21,204 bases of DNA from Bacteroidales bacterium (GTDB taxonomy: Bacteria > Bacteroidota > Bacteroidia > Bacteroidales > UBA932): NCBI GenBank assembly GCA_017615435.1, contig JAGAAF010000049.1, positions 1-21,204 on the forward strand, written 5' to 3'. Position 1 is the first letter of the stretch. The number at the start of each line of letters is the position of its first letter. Below, in pieces: positions 1 to 7,606 of the stretch. The position numbers and the translations under genes were made by a program. Under the pieces are notes generated by a model. It ran no database searches. It was not told the origin of the DNA and worked only from the letters and a program-made list of their open reading frames with translations.

Positions 1-201
1 CCGGACGTACCGCAACTCTCGGCCCGCGAAAAAGAAATCTTGGATCTTCTCTCGAAGGGTTATACTGCCCCTGACATCGCCCAGGCCCTCGGCCTAAGCC
101 ACGAAACCATCCGTTGGTATCGCAAAAAACTCATCGCCAAGCTCGACGTCTCCAACACCGCCGAACTTATCTCCCTCGCCAAAGAATCCGGGTTGATCTA
201 G
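1..201 (+). CDS. LuxR/NarL-type HTH regulator, C-terminal fragment
   Basis: The open frame enters from the left edge and ends at TAG 199-201, giving 66 residues. They match a LuxR/GerE DNA-binding domain: the opening LSAREKEILDLLSKGYT (residues 6-22), the helix-turn-helix with IAQALGLSHETI (25-36), and the closing helix KKLIAKLDVSNTAELI. The N-terminal part that would tell a response regulator from another LuxR protein lies outside the window, so signal and targets are unknown. It converges on the downstream transposase gene, and the REP palindromes beginning about 6 nt after its stop codon may serve as its terminator (inference). Confidence 0.85.
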   Translation, partial: PDVPQLSAREKEILDLLSKGYTAPDIAQALGLSHETIRWYRKKLIAKLDVSNTAELISLAKESGLI

Positions 202-206
202 CGGCC

Positions 207-300
207 GAGCGTTAAAGGTGTCCCAAAAAACGGGACACCTTACGCAAAATACCCCCTAAAACGCACAAGGTGTCCCGAAATTTGGGACACCTTATACGCT
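207..300. repeat. Left REP doublet flanking the RAYT gene
   Basis: Two hairpins lie in tandem. Hairpin 1 is 215-241, a perfect 10-bp stem (AAGGTGTCCC / GGGACACCTT) with a 7-nt loop. Hairpin 2 is 267-293, the same perfect stem with loop GAAATTT. A 25-nt spacer (242-266) separates them. The outer arms AGCGTTAAAG (208-217) and TTATACGCT (292-300) are near-complementary, so the whole unit is a nested palindrome. It is collinear without indels with the right copy at 1270-1363: about 10 differences over the first 87 positions, and none in the spacer. This layout resembles the REP/BIME units associated with RAYT transposases. Confidence 0.9.
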
Positions 301-1167
301 GCATTCGTCCAAAAGCCGGGCGGCATCGGCGTAAGTCAGACCGCAAACCCTGGCGATTTGGTTGGCGTCGGAGTTGAACCTGAAACGCAGTTGCTTGGCA
401 AATTCTGTTTTCTCCTTTGAGTTGAGTTCATCGAAAGAAGATTTCTGGAATAAAGACCAGCACATATCTTGAATACAACTGAGAACAGTCTGGTCTTTGA
501 GAGACATAATATTGTTCCCTGATTCAAATTTGTTTTTTGCCTTAGAAGAAGTACGAATGAAATAATTCATTCGCGACGGGCTTCTAAAAATACTTTCCAC
601 GCTTTTCACATCGACATAATTGGAGGGTAGAATGACACCTTCATCATCTATTCCCCAATCTTTGGGTATCTCCGAGCAGGCAGAGTGGAACCGTTTGATG
701 CACCCTCGCCGTGAAAGATTTCCTACCGTTCCGGCACTTTTGACATTCGGATTGAAATAAAGGCTGCCTGTTCCCCATCTGTACTGGCAGGGATGTGAGC
801 AGATATTTGCGGCTACCGAATTATCGATCACGTATGCAAGCGCTCTCTCCAAAGCTTCTGCTACATTCTCCACCTCCCTGACATCCAGAGAGTTGCCGCG
901 CAAAAATTCGCAGGTGCCATATTTCTTACGGTAATAAATGGAGTAGCATCGCTTGAATTCATTCACGAAGGCAATCACATCCTTCCGCGTTCCGCGAAGA
1001 ACAAAGTGAACGTGGTTGGACATCAGAATGAATGCCAACACAACTACCTCCGGGTGCCTGGCGGCCTGAATGGCGACGTAATTCATCGCCACAATAAAAT
1101 CCTCGTCGTCAAGGAACCACAGCCTCTTCTCAAGATGGCTCGTGGAAATAAGATAAAACTTTTTCAT
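292..1167 (-). CDS. REP-associated tyrosine transposase (RAYT, Y1/IS200-like)
   Basis: A 291-residue single-strand DNA nuclease/transposase of the HUH Y1 superfamily. Visible motifs are the metal-binding HVH (52-54) in ILMSNHVHFVLRG, the candidate catalytic tyrosine Y112 in AYVIDNSVAA (the position of the YIHxNP motif of RAYTs), and YRWGT (129-133), the usual YRWSS block. The roughly 150 residues after the core are less recognisable. Known RAYTs are single-copy domesticated relatives of IS200/IS605 TnpA that nick REP hairpins. Near-identical double hairpins on both sides (207-300 and 1270-1363) fit that role. The outer REP arm supplies the final codons and the stop. ATG at 1167 agrees with the family N-terminus MKKFYLIST. 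A TAnnTTTG element lies 36 nt upstream. The frame looks intact. Confidence 0.88.
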   Translation of the reverse strand: MKKFYLISTSHLEKRLWFLDDEDFIVAMNYVAIQAARHPEVVVLAFILMSNHVHFVLRGTRKDVIAFVNEFKRCYSIYYRKKYGTCEFLRGNSLDVREVENVAEALERALAYVIDNSVAANICSHPCQYRWGTGSLYFNPNVKSAGTVGNLSRRGCIKRFHSACSEIPKDWGIDDEGVILPSNYVDVKSVESIFRSPSRMNYFIRTSSKAKNKFESGNNIMSLKDQTVLSCIQDMCWSLFQKSSFDELNSKEKTEFAKQLRFRFNSDANQIARVCGLTYADAARLLDECSV

Positions 1168-1203
1168 AGTAGTTTTGGTCGCGGGGGCTTATACCCGCTG
1201 TTA

Positions 1204-1211
1204 CAAATATA
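1204..1211 (-). promoter_or_regulatory. Candidate -7 box for the RAYT gene
   Basis: On the minus strand this reads TATATTTG, an exact fit to the Bacteroidetes -7 consensus TAnnTTTG, 36 nt before the RAYT ATG. No TTTG was found at the expected spacing upstream, so this is a half-supported promoter. Confidence 0.4.
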
Positions 1212-1269
1212 CGACAATACGGGTTAATTGTGCTGGAAACACGTACGTTTTTAAAAAACAATCCATCCG

Positions 1270-1363
1270 GAGCGTTAAAGATGTCCCGGATTTCGGGACA
1301 TCTTACGCAAAATACCCCCTAAAACGCACAAGATGTCCCAAAATCTGGGACACCTTTAACGTT
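1270..1363. repeat. Right REP doublet between RAYT and truA
   Basis: Direct copy of the left element. Hairpin 3 is 1278-1304, a perfect 10-bp stem AAGATGTCCC / GGGACATCTT. Hairpin 4 is 1330-1356, AAGATGTCCC / GGGACACCTT with one mismatch. The 25-nt spacer 1305-1329 is identical to 242-266. Relative to hairpin 1, hairpin 3 changed G to A in one arm and C to T in the other, preserving pairing. The outer arms AGCGTTAAAG (1271-1280) and CTTTAACGTT (1353-1362) pair over nine of their ten bases. The element lies 5 nt beyond the truA stop codon, so it may also end truA transcripts (inference). Confidence 0.9.
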
Positions 1364-1368
1364 TGGGG

Positions 1369-2100
1369 CTAGTAATCGATCTCGCAGAGGAAGAGGGCGT
1401 GGCCGGGGACGGTCTCGCCGGCGAGGCAGCGGTTGCGACCTTCGAGGAGCTCCACCATCGAGTTCGGCGAGCGCTTGCCGCGCCCGACTTCGATCAGGGT
1501 CCCGACGATGGCGCGGACCATTCCGCGAAGGAAGCGGTCGGCGGCGATGTGGAAGGTCCAGTGGTCAGGGTCGTCCTTGACCCAGCGCGCTTCGACTATC
1601 GTGCAGATTGAAGTCTTGTTGTCGCTTCCGGTTTTTTCGAAGGAAGAGAAATCGTGTGTTCCCAACAACAACACTGCGGCCTGGTTCATCGCGTCGAAAT
1701 CCAGCCCGGGATAGCTGCAAAGCCAGGAATACTGCGCTGCGAACGGGTCTTTCACGCGGTGGATGTGGTAGACGTATTTGCGGCGCTTGGCGTCGAAGCG
1801 GGCGTGGAAATCCGGCGAGACTTCTTCGATAGAAGAAACGCTCACCGAAGGGGGCAGTATGGCATTTAATTTGTAGCACAAATCGCCCGGATCGAAAGCC
1901 TTTTCGCAATCGAAATGAGCGACGTATCCGATGGCGTTAACCCCCGTGTCCGTGCGGCCAGCACCGGTCACGGCAGTCGGGCACCCCAGAAGGGTACCGA
2001 GCGCGGCCTGCAGGGCTTCCTGCACGCTTGGAGCGTTTGGTTGAAGCTGCCATCCGCAGAAGTCCGCTCCCGAATACGACAAGGTCATTTTGTACCGCAT
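1369..2100 (-). CDS. truA: tRNA pseudouridine(38-40) synthase TruA
   Basis: Makes pseudouridine at positions 38-40 of the tRNA anticodon stem-loop in the cytoplasm. The 243-residue length is normal for TruA. The catalytic aspartate is D51 in GAGRTDTGVNA (46-56). Other family blocks are SYSGADFCGWQLQP near the start, FHARFDAKRRKYVYHI (98-113), GTHDFSSF (147-154) and FLRGMVRAIVGTLIEVGRG (190-208). The reading frame is open upstream to 2274, but the family N-terminus begins at the ATG at 2100 (MRYKMTLSYSG); M5 at 2088 is a possible alternative. It is divergent from moxR with only 24 nt between the two starts. Confidence 0.95.
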   Translation of the reverse strand: MRYKMTLSYSGADFCGWQLQPNAPSVQEALQAALGTLLGCPTAVTGAGRTDTGVNAIGYVAHFDCEKAFDPGDLCYKLNAILPPSVSVSSIEEVSPDFHARFDAKRRKYVYHIHRVKDPFAAQYSWLCSYPGLDFDAMNQAAVLLLGTHDFSSFEKTGSDNKTSICTIVEARWVKDDPDHWTFHIAADRFLRGMVRAIVGTLIEVGRGKRSPNSMVELLEGRNRCLAGETVPGHALFLCEIDY

Positions 2101-2106
2101 ACTTTG

Positions 2107-2138
2107 CAAATTTAAACTTTTTATATGGAAAGTGTAAA
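2107..2138 (-). promoter_or_regulatory. Candidate truA promoter
   Basis: The minus strand has TAAATTTG (2107-2114), an exact TAnnTTTG -7 box, and TTTA (2135-2138, one base off TTTG) 20 nt upstream. The -7 box ends only 6 nt before the truA ATG, implying a very short or absent leader. The upstream element falls inside the moxR coding region. Confidence 0.5.
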
Positions 2139-3117
2139 CATCAAAGAACTCAATGAGAAGATCCAGAAAGAGAGCGCGTTCGTAGACCTCCTTTCGCTCG
2201 AAATGGGCAAGGTGATAGTCGGTCAGAAGCACCTCGTGGAGAATCTCGAAATCGCCCTCCTCGCCAACGGCCACATCCTTCTCGAAGGTGTCCCCGGCCT
2301 TGCGAAAACCCTCGCGATCAGTACTTTAGCCAAAGCCGTCAGCGGTCAGTTCTCCCGCATCCAGTTCACCCCGGACCTCCTTCCGGCGGACGTGACGGGA
2401 ACCCTCATCTACAGTCAGAAGAAAGAATCCTTCGAGGTCCACAAAGGCCCCGTGTTCGCCAACTTCGTGCTTGCGGATGAAATCAACCGTGCTCCGGCGA
2501 AGGTACAGTCTGCTCTGTTGGAGGCGATGCAGGAAAGGCAGGTGACTCTCGGAGAGCAGACTTACAAGCTGCCGGAGCCCTTCCTTGTGATGGCAACGCA
2601 GAACCCTATCGAGCAGGAAGGAACCTATCCTCTGCCCGAGGCGCAGGTGGACCGTTTTATGCTTAAGGTCCTCGTGGACTATCCGAAGAAGGAAGAGGAA
2701 CGCCTGATTATCCGTATGAACAACACGGGCGAGTTCCCTCAGCCTAATGCGGTCGTCAAACCGGAAGACATCATCAGGGCGCGCGAAGTCGTCCGCGAAG
2801 TGTATATGGACGAAAAGATCGAGCGCTATATAGTGGATATAGTCTATGCGACCCGCAAGCCGGAAGACTATAATCTGCCCAACCTTAAGAATATCATAGG
2901 TTACGGCGCCTCTCCTCGTGCGAGCATCAGCCTCGCGGCGGCTGCGAAGGCGTACGCCTTCATCAAGCGCCGCGGCTATGTGATCCCCGAGGACGTCCGC
3001 GCCGTCTGCCCGGAAGTGCTCAGGCACAGAATCGGCCTTACCTATGAAGCGGAGGCTGAAAACGTGACTTCAGAAGAGATTATCGACCAGGTTATCAATG
3101 CAGTCATCGTCCCGTAG
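2125..3117 (+). CDS. moxR: MoxR-family AAA+ ATPase, first gene of the bat operon
   Basis: A 330-residue cytoplasmic AAA+ ATPase of the MoxR branch, thought to act as a chaperone for VWA-domain partners. Walker A is GVPGLAKT (55-62), Walker B is FVLADE (114-119), sensor 1 is ATQN (157-160), PEAQVDRF (171-178) is the MoxR-typical segment, and the sensor 2 arginine is R265 in GYGASPRASISLA. An alpha-helical lid domain completes the protein. Six genes follow in the same direction with overlapping ends, three of them with VWA motifs, the classic MoxR context. No convincing consensus promoter is visible in the 24-nt gap, so it may start inside truA. The last 20 nt overlap the next gene. Confidence 0.95.
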   Translation: MESVNIKELNEKIQKESAFVDLLSLEMGKVIVGQKHLVENLEIALLANGHILLEGVPGLAKTLAISTLAKAVSGQFSRIQFTPDLLPADVTGTLIYSQKKESFEVHKGPVFANFVLADEINRAPAKVQSALLEAMQERQVTLGEQTYKLPEPFLVMATQNPIEQEGTYPLPEAQVDRFMLKVLVDYPKKEEERLIIRMNNTGEFPQPNAVVKPEDIIRAREVVREVYMDEKIERYIVDIVYATRKPEDYNLPNLKNIIGYGASPRASISLAAAAKAYAFIKRRGYVIPEDVRAVCPEVLRHRIGLTYEAEAENVTSEEIIDQVINAVIVP

Positions 3118-3988
3118 TGCGACCGACCTCCTGAAGAAGGTCCGCAAGATCGAAATCAAGACCCGTGCGCTCTCGCACCAGATCTTCGCCGGCGAGTACC
3201 ATTCCGCCTTCAAAGGCCGTGGTATGGCGTTCAGCGAAGTGCGCGAGTATCGCTGGGGCGACGATGTGAGGTCTATGGACTGGAATGTGACCGCCCGCCT
3301 TCGCCAGCCGTATATCAAGGTGTTCGAAGAGGAGCGCGAGCTCACGGTCGTCCTGCTTGTCGACGTAAGCCGCAGCGGCCTTTTCGGCACGGCAGGGGAC
3401 ACCAAGCGCGAGCGTATAGCCGAAATCGCGGCCGTGCTCAGTTTCAGCGCCATCCTTAACAACGATAAGGTGGGGGCGCTGTTCTTCTCCGACAAAGTGG
3501 AGAAGTTCATCCCGCCGAAGAAGGGCCGTTCGCACCTTCTGCACATAATCAGGGAGATGCTCGAACTGCAGCCCACTTCGGACGGAACCGACATCGGCGC
3601 CGCGCTGGAGTTCCTGACGAACGCCATCAAGAAAAAATGCACGGCGTTCGTGCTCAGCGATATGATCGATGTGGATGCCGAAGGCAACCCGCGCTACGAA
3701 GAAGCGCTGAAGGTGGCGGTGAACCGTCACGATATATCCGTGATCAAGGTCCACGACCCTCGCGAGGAGCGCCTCGTGCCGGTGGGCCTCGTTCATATCA
3801 AGGACAGCGAGACGGGTAAGGGTTCGTGGATCAACACTGACAACCCGAAGGTTCGCGCGGCTTACGAAAAATGGTTCGCCGACCTCGGTGCAAAGGAAAC
3901 TAAACTGCTTAACAGATATAAAGTCGACTCGGTGGATATCAGCACCGACGGCGACTATGTAAAGGGTTTGATGGGATTGTTCAGATGA
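3098..3988 (+). CDS. DUF58 protein with VWA-like fold (bat operon)
   Basis: A 296-residue soluble protein of the DUF58 family that accompanies MoxR. The DUF58 signature GRGMAFSEVREYRWGDDVRS (40-59) leads into DWNVTARLRQPYIKVFEEE. A VWA-type metal-binding set follows: D89-x-S91-x-S93 in VDVSRSG, T164 in DGTDIG and D188 in VLSDMID. No signal peptide or membrane helix is evident, so it should sit in the cytoplasm next to MoxR. The ATG at 3098 lies inside moxR (20-nt overlap) and gives the family N-terminus LLKKVRKIEIKTRALS. Its stop overlaps the next start by 4 nt (ATGA), suggesting translational coupling. The biochemical role is not established in the family. Confidence 0.92.
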   Translation: MQSSSRSATDLLKKVRKIEIKTRALSHQIFAGEYHSAFKGRGMAFSEVREYRWGDDVRSMDWNVTARLRQPYIKVFEEERELTVVLLVDVSRSGLFGTAGDTKRERIAEIAAVLSFSAILNNDKVGALFFSDKVEKFIPPKKGRSHLLHIIREMLELQPTSDGTDIGAALEFLTNAIKKKCTAFVLSDMIDVDAEGNPRYEEALKVAVNRHDISVIKVHDPREERLVPVGLVHIKDSETGKGSWINTDNPKVRAAYEKWFADLGAKETKLLNRYKVDSVDISTDGDYVKGLMGLFR

Positions 3989-4947
3989 TGCTGATTACTC
4001 TCATAGCGGCGATAATGCTGGAAGTCATTCCGGCGGGGCAGGCTTTCTTCAAGCCTCTTCAACAGCGCGATTCGGTGCTGATTGCAGACCAGTTCAAGTA
4101 CGGTTTCAAGCTCGAAGACACGAAAGACGTCGAAGGCCTGACACTCCAGGATTTCTCCCAAATTTGCAATGACACTCTGGTGCTTGTCAGAGGATGGCAG
4201 ATCGACACGGTAAGTACGAAGAAGCAACTGAAAGAAGGGAAGGTCGATGTCGAGTGGTGGATAACTGTCGCTCCCTTCGAGGAGGGACGTTACGAACTGC
4301 CGGACATCTATGTCGTAAAGCACACCGCCGACGGTTCGGACACGCTCTGCTTCGAAGCGCCGGAGCCGTTTGAGGTCAAGACTATGCCGGTGGACACGAC
4401 CACCTTCGTGCCTCACGACATCAAGGACCAGATCAACTATCCCGTAACGTTGGAGGAAGTGCTCCCGTACATTGGTGGCGGCATCGCCGGATTGTGGATC
4501 ATTACGGCCATAGTAGTGCTGATTGTGTACTTCGCAGGCCGTAAGAAGAAAGCCGAAGAACGCAGGGATCCGGCCCACATCGTTGCCCTTCGCAAACTGG
4601 ATAAATACCGCAGCGACAAATACTGGGCTCCCGACAAGCAGAAGGCATTCTATTCGGGCATCACGGGAGCAGTCAAGGAATATATCGACGAGCGCTTCGC
4701 GATAGACGCGCCCGAAATGACCACCGCCGAGCTCTTCGACGCCCTTCAGGGCCGCACGGAGCTCACTCCGGAACTTTACGAAAAGATGAAGGAGCTCTTC
4801 GAGAGGGCGGACTTTGTGAAATTTGCCAAATATGTGGCTGACGATGCGCAGAACGCCGAAGCTTTGCCTCTGTGCGTGCGCTTCGTCACGAGCACATACC
4901 AGGCTGAAATAGAGGAGGAGGCTCATTCCGAGAAAGATGTTCTTTGA
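3985..4947 (+). CDS. Single-pass membrane protein of the bat operon (DUF4381-like)
   Basis: 320 residues, identified mainly by operon position and architecture. A signal peptide (1-20, ending PAGQA) precedes a periplasmic beta-rich region of about 140 residues, with WWITVAPFEEGRYELPDIYV resembling the BatD-type beta domain. One membrane helix (about 163-185, GGIAGLWIITAIVVLIVYFAG) is followed by a basic stop-transfer RKKKAEERR and a cytoplasmic helical domain of about 130 residues (LRKLDKYRSDKYW, FYSGITGAVKEYIDERF). The same layout, periplasmic beta domain then helix then cytoplasmic helical domain, recurs in the BatD half of the last gene, so the two may be paralogous (inference). It overlaps the DUF58 gene by 4 nt and batA by 11 nt. 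Function is unknown. Confidence 0.8.
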   Translation: MMLITLIAAIMLEVIPAGQAFFKPLQQRDSVLIADQFKYGFKLEDTKDVEGLTLQDFSQICNDTLVLVRGWQIDTVSTKKQLKEGKVDVEWWITVAPFEEGRYELPDIYVVKHTADGSDTLCFEAPEPFEVKTMPVDTTTFVPHDIKDQINYPVTLEEVLPYIGGGIAGLWIITAIVVLIVYFAGRKKKAEERRDPAHIVALRKLDKYRSDKYWAPDKQKAFYSGITGAVKEYIDERFAIDAPEMTTAELFDALQGRTELTPELYEKMKELFERADFVKFAKYVADDAQNAEALPLCVRFVTSTYQAEIEEEAHSEKDVL

Positions 4948-5920
4948 GTATCCCGCACTCCTCTGGCTGCTGGCAATTCCGGCGCTGCTCGTTATCCTAT
5001 ATATTTATAGGGAAGCGTCCGGAAGGACTCCGCACGTAAGGGTCAGTTCGGCTGCCCCCTGGAAGGCCGGTGGAATGAGCGCACTAGCGGTGCTGCGTCA
5101 TCTCCCGTTCGCCTTTCGAGCGCTTGTGCTCATAATGATAATAATAGCGGTAGCGCGCCCGCGTTCGAGCACTCAGGTGGAGAAAACGGACACCGAAGGA
5201 ATCGATATCGTGCTGGCGATGGACGTCAGTACGAGTATGCTCGCGCAGGATTTCACCCCGAACAGGCTCAGCGCTGCGAAGGACATTGCAATCGAGTTCA
5301 TCGCGCAGAGACCGTCGGACCGTATGGGTATAGTCGTTTTCGCGGGCGAGAGTTACACCCAGTGCCCGCTCACGACCGACCGCGCCACGCTGATCAACCT
5401 GATGAAGGAGGTGCAGACCGACCTCATCGAAGACGGTACGGCAATAGGAAACGGACTGGCGACCGCGGTGGCGAGGATGGCCGATTCGGACGCGAAAAGC
5501 CGGGTGATCATCTTGCTTACGGACGGTGTGAACAACAGGGGAGAGATAGCTCCGCTGACGGCGGCCGAGATAGCGAAGACCTACGGAGTGCGCGTGTACA
5601 CGATAGGTGTGGGCGCGAACGGTATGGCGCCGTATCCGGTCATCACGCCGTGGGGAGTGGAGACGCGCAAGATCCAGGTGGAGATCGACGAAGACCTTCT
5701 GAAGGGCATCGCGAACTCCACGGGCGGTCGTTATTTCCGCGCGACTGACAATACGAAACTCGCCGAGATTTACGGCGAAATCAATAAGATGGAGAAGGCG
5801 AAGACCACGGTCGAGTCCTTCCCCGTGTACCAGGAACTGTTCGGGAGGTTCGGTCTGATCGCACTGATCTGTCTGCTTGCCGAACTTGTAATGAGACTGT
5901 TGCTCAGGAGGATGCCGTGA
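4937..5920 (+). CDS. batA: BatA, membrane-anchored VWA protein
   Basis: 327 residues. Two N-terminal membrane helices (about 8-24 and 57-74, the second VLIMIIIAVARP) anchor a VWA domain, and a third helix lies near the C-terminus (LFGRFGLIALICLLAELVMRLL). The metal-ion-dependent adhesion site is complete: D96-x-S98-x-S100 in AMDVSTSM, T168 in DGTAIGNG and D196 in LLTDGVNN. BatA was named from the Bacteroides aerotolerance operon of B. fragilis, where it is tied to oxygen or oxidative stress tolerance by an unclear mechanism. The order BatA then BatB, both VWA proteins, is the conserved one. The ATG at 4937 overlaps the preceding gene by 11 nt, with a purine-rich GAGGAGGAGG about 13 nt upstream. 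Confidence 0.95.
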   Translation: MFFEYPALLWLLAIPALLVILYIYREASGRTPHVRVSSAAPWKAGGMSALAVLRHLPFAFRALVLIMIIIAVARPRSSTQVEKTDTEGIDIVLAMDVSTSMLAQDFTPNRLSAAKDIAIEFIAQRPSDRMGIVVFAGESYTQCPLTTDRATLINLMKEVQTDLIEDGTAIGNGLATAVARMADSDAKSRVIILLTDGVNNRGEIAPLTAAEIAKTYGVRVYTIGVGANGMAPYPVITPWGVETRKIQVEIDEDLLKGIANSTGGRYFRATDNTKLAEIYGEINKMEKAKTTVESFPVYQELFGRFGLIALICLLAELVMRLLLRRMP

Positions 5921-6924
5921 TAGTTTTTGCAAATCATATGTATTTGTGGCTCCTGCTGCTGGTGCCTGTGATCCCGGTCGCTTACGCGGTCGTGATGGCT
6001 CTCAGGCGCAGGCGCATCAGGCGTTTCGGCGACGAGAAGATGGTGCGTGAGCTGATGCCGCACTACAGCCCGGCTAAGGGTTGGGTAAGGATAGTTCTCT
6101 TCACGCTGGCGTTTATGTCGTTCGTCATAGGCCTTGCCCGTCCTCAGATAGGCGCGAAGCTCAGCGAACGCAAGACAAAGGGGGCGGAGATTATGATCTG
6201 CCTGGACGTGTCGAATTCGATGCTGGCGGAGGACTACTCTCCGAACAGGCTCGAGCGCGCGAAAATGGCCATATCGGCCATAGTGGACAAGCTGCGCGAC
6301 GACCGCATCGGACTGATCATCTTCGCCGGAAGCTCGTTCGTGCAGCTGCCGGTCACTACCGACTATGTCTCCGCGAAGATGTTCCTCAGCTCTATCGACG
6401 CCGGTTCGATACCCGTGCAGGGAACGGCCATAGGTGATGCCATCCACACCGCTATCAAGAGCTTCAGCGCGCAGAGCGAGAAGAGCCGCGTGATCATCCT
6501 GATTACGGACGGCGAGAACCACGAAGACGACGCGGTCGCAGCCGCTCGCGAAGCCGGGGATGCGGGCATACGTATCTACACCATCGGCGTGGGTTCGGCC
6601 CACGGTCAGCCGATACCCGTGGACGGCCAGCTGCTGACGGATAAGAACGGCAACATAGTGGTCTCCAAGCTGGACGAGGCGGTGCTTCGCAAGATAGCCG
6701 CCGCAGGGGGCGGTGCCTATGTGCACGCCGGCAACGACGAATTCGGCCTCAATCCGATAGTCGATGAAATCCGCCGTATGGAAGGGGAGGAATTCTCGTC
6801 GGTCGTGTTCGAGGAATACGATGAACAGTATATGTATTTCTTCGCTATGGCTCTGCTGCTTCTCGTGATCGAGATTCTTGTGGGCGAGCGTAAACCGGAT
6901 AGGAGGATGTTTGAAGATGCGTAG
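5917..6924 (+). CDS. batB: BatB, membrane-anchored VWA protein (GTG start)
   Basis: 335 residues, a paralogue of BatA with the same plan: helices at about 8-28 and 58-74 (VLFTLAFMSFVIGLARPQ), a VWA domain, and a C-terminal helix (about 305-321). The metal site is intact: D97-x-S99-x-S101 in CLDVSNSM, T170 in QGTAIGDA and D198 in LITDGENHED. The GTG at 5917 is chosen because it overlaps the batA stop as GTGA and has AGGAGG (5906-5911) at 5-nt spacing; the next in-frame ATG at 5938 would cut into the first helix. It probably pairs with BatA in an envelope complex served by MoxR (inference from the operon). Confidence 0.94.
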   Translation: MIVFANHMYLWLLLLVPVIPVAYAVVMALRRRRIRRFGDEKMVRELMPHYSPAKGWVRIVLFTLAFMSFVIGLARPQIGAKLSERKTKGAEIMICLDVSNSMLAEDYSPNRLERAKMAISAIVDKLRDDRIGLIIFAGSSFVQLPVTTDYVSAKMFLSSIDAGSIPVQGTAIGDAIHTAIKSFSAQSEKSRVIILITDGENHEDDAVAAAREAGDAGIRIYTIGVGSAHGQPIPVDGQLLTDKNGNIVVSKLDEAVLRKIAAAGGGAYVHAGNDEFGLNPIVDEIRRMEGEEFSSVVFEEYDEQYMYFFAMALLLLVIEILVGERKPDRRMFEDA

Positions 6925-7606
6925 GATAGTCGTTATACTGCTGGCGCTGCTGATGGCCCTGCCGCTGTCAGCCCAGGCGGACAAGCGCGAGGTGCGCCGC
7001 GGCAACCGCAAGTTCGGCAAGCAGAACTACAAGGAAGCCGAACTTGACTACCGCCGCGCGCTCGTGAAGGATTCGACTTCGTTCGCGGGCATCTACGACC
7101 TTGCTTCCGCATTGTACAAGCAGAAAGACTACGAAGGCGCCGGCTCGGTGCTCGCACGCCGCGAGGAGGCTCCGCCGGAGACGGTGGACGGTGCGAAATA
7201 CTACTTCAACGCCGGCGACATAGCCCTGCAGAAGAAGGACTACGGCACCGCGGTGAAGGCTTTCAGGCAGGCGCTGATGATTACCCCCGATGATCTTGAG
7301 GCAAAAGAGAACTATATTTACGCCAAAAAGATGCTGGATAACCAGCAGAATCAGGATCAGCAGGATCAAGACGACAAGAATAAGAACAAGCAGGACCAGG
7401 ACGACCAGCAGCAGAACCAGCAGCCTAAAGACCAGCCGCAGGATCAGGATCAGCAGCAGGAGCAGCCTCAGGAGCAGAAGATATCTCCACAGCAGGCGCA
7501 GCAGATGCTCCAGGCCATCCAGGCAAAAGAGAAGGAGACTCAGGACAAGGTGGAGAAGGCCAAGGCCCTGCAGGCTAAAACCCGTCAGAAGGAGAAGAAT
7601 TGGTAA
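6917..7606 (+). CDS. batC: BatC, periplasmic TPR protein with Gln/Asp-rich tail
   Basis: 229 residues. A signal peptide (1-21, MRRIVVILLALLMALPLSAQA) is followed by TPR-type helices: GNRKFGKQNYKEAELDYRRAL (29-49), then YYFNAGDIALQKKDYGTAVKAFRQALMITPDD (95-126). Residues about 141-187 are a low-complexity Gln/Asp/Lys tract made of CAG and GAY-type codons. A charged helix (KEKETQDKVEKAKALQAKTRQ) ends the protein. The frame is open from 6878, but only the ATG at 6917 gives a clean signal peptide; AGGAGGA (6901-6907) precedes it. It overlaps batB by 8 nt and its TAA shares one base with the batD ATG. TPRs suggest a scaffold for the periplasmic parts of Bat proteins (inference). Confidence 0.92.
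   Translation: MRRIVVILLALLMALPLSAQADKREVRRGNRKFGKQNYKEAELDYRRALVKDSTSFAGIYDLASALYKQKDYEGAGSVLARREEAPPETVDGAKYYFNAGDIALQKKDYGTAVKAFRQALMITPDDLEAKENYIYAKKMLDNQQNQDQQDQDDKNKNKQDQDDQQQNQQPKDQPQDQDQQQEQPQEQKISPQQAQQMLQAIQAKEKETQDKVEKAKALQAKTRQKEKNW

Noticed and set aside
207..300. CRISPR-like spaced repeats
   Set aside because: Only two palindromes per cluster, with an identical spacer in both clusters and a Y1 transposase between; this is a REP doublet, not an array.
5770..7020. A 416-codon frame antisense to batA/batB/batC
   Set aside because: Crosses three well-supported genes; its His/Arg-rich composition is typical of reverse-strand shadows.
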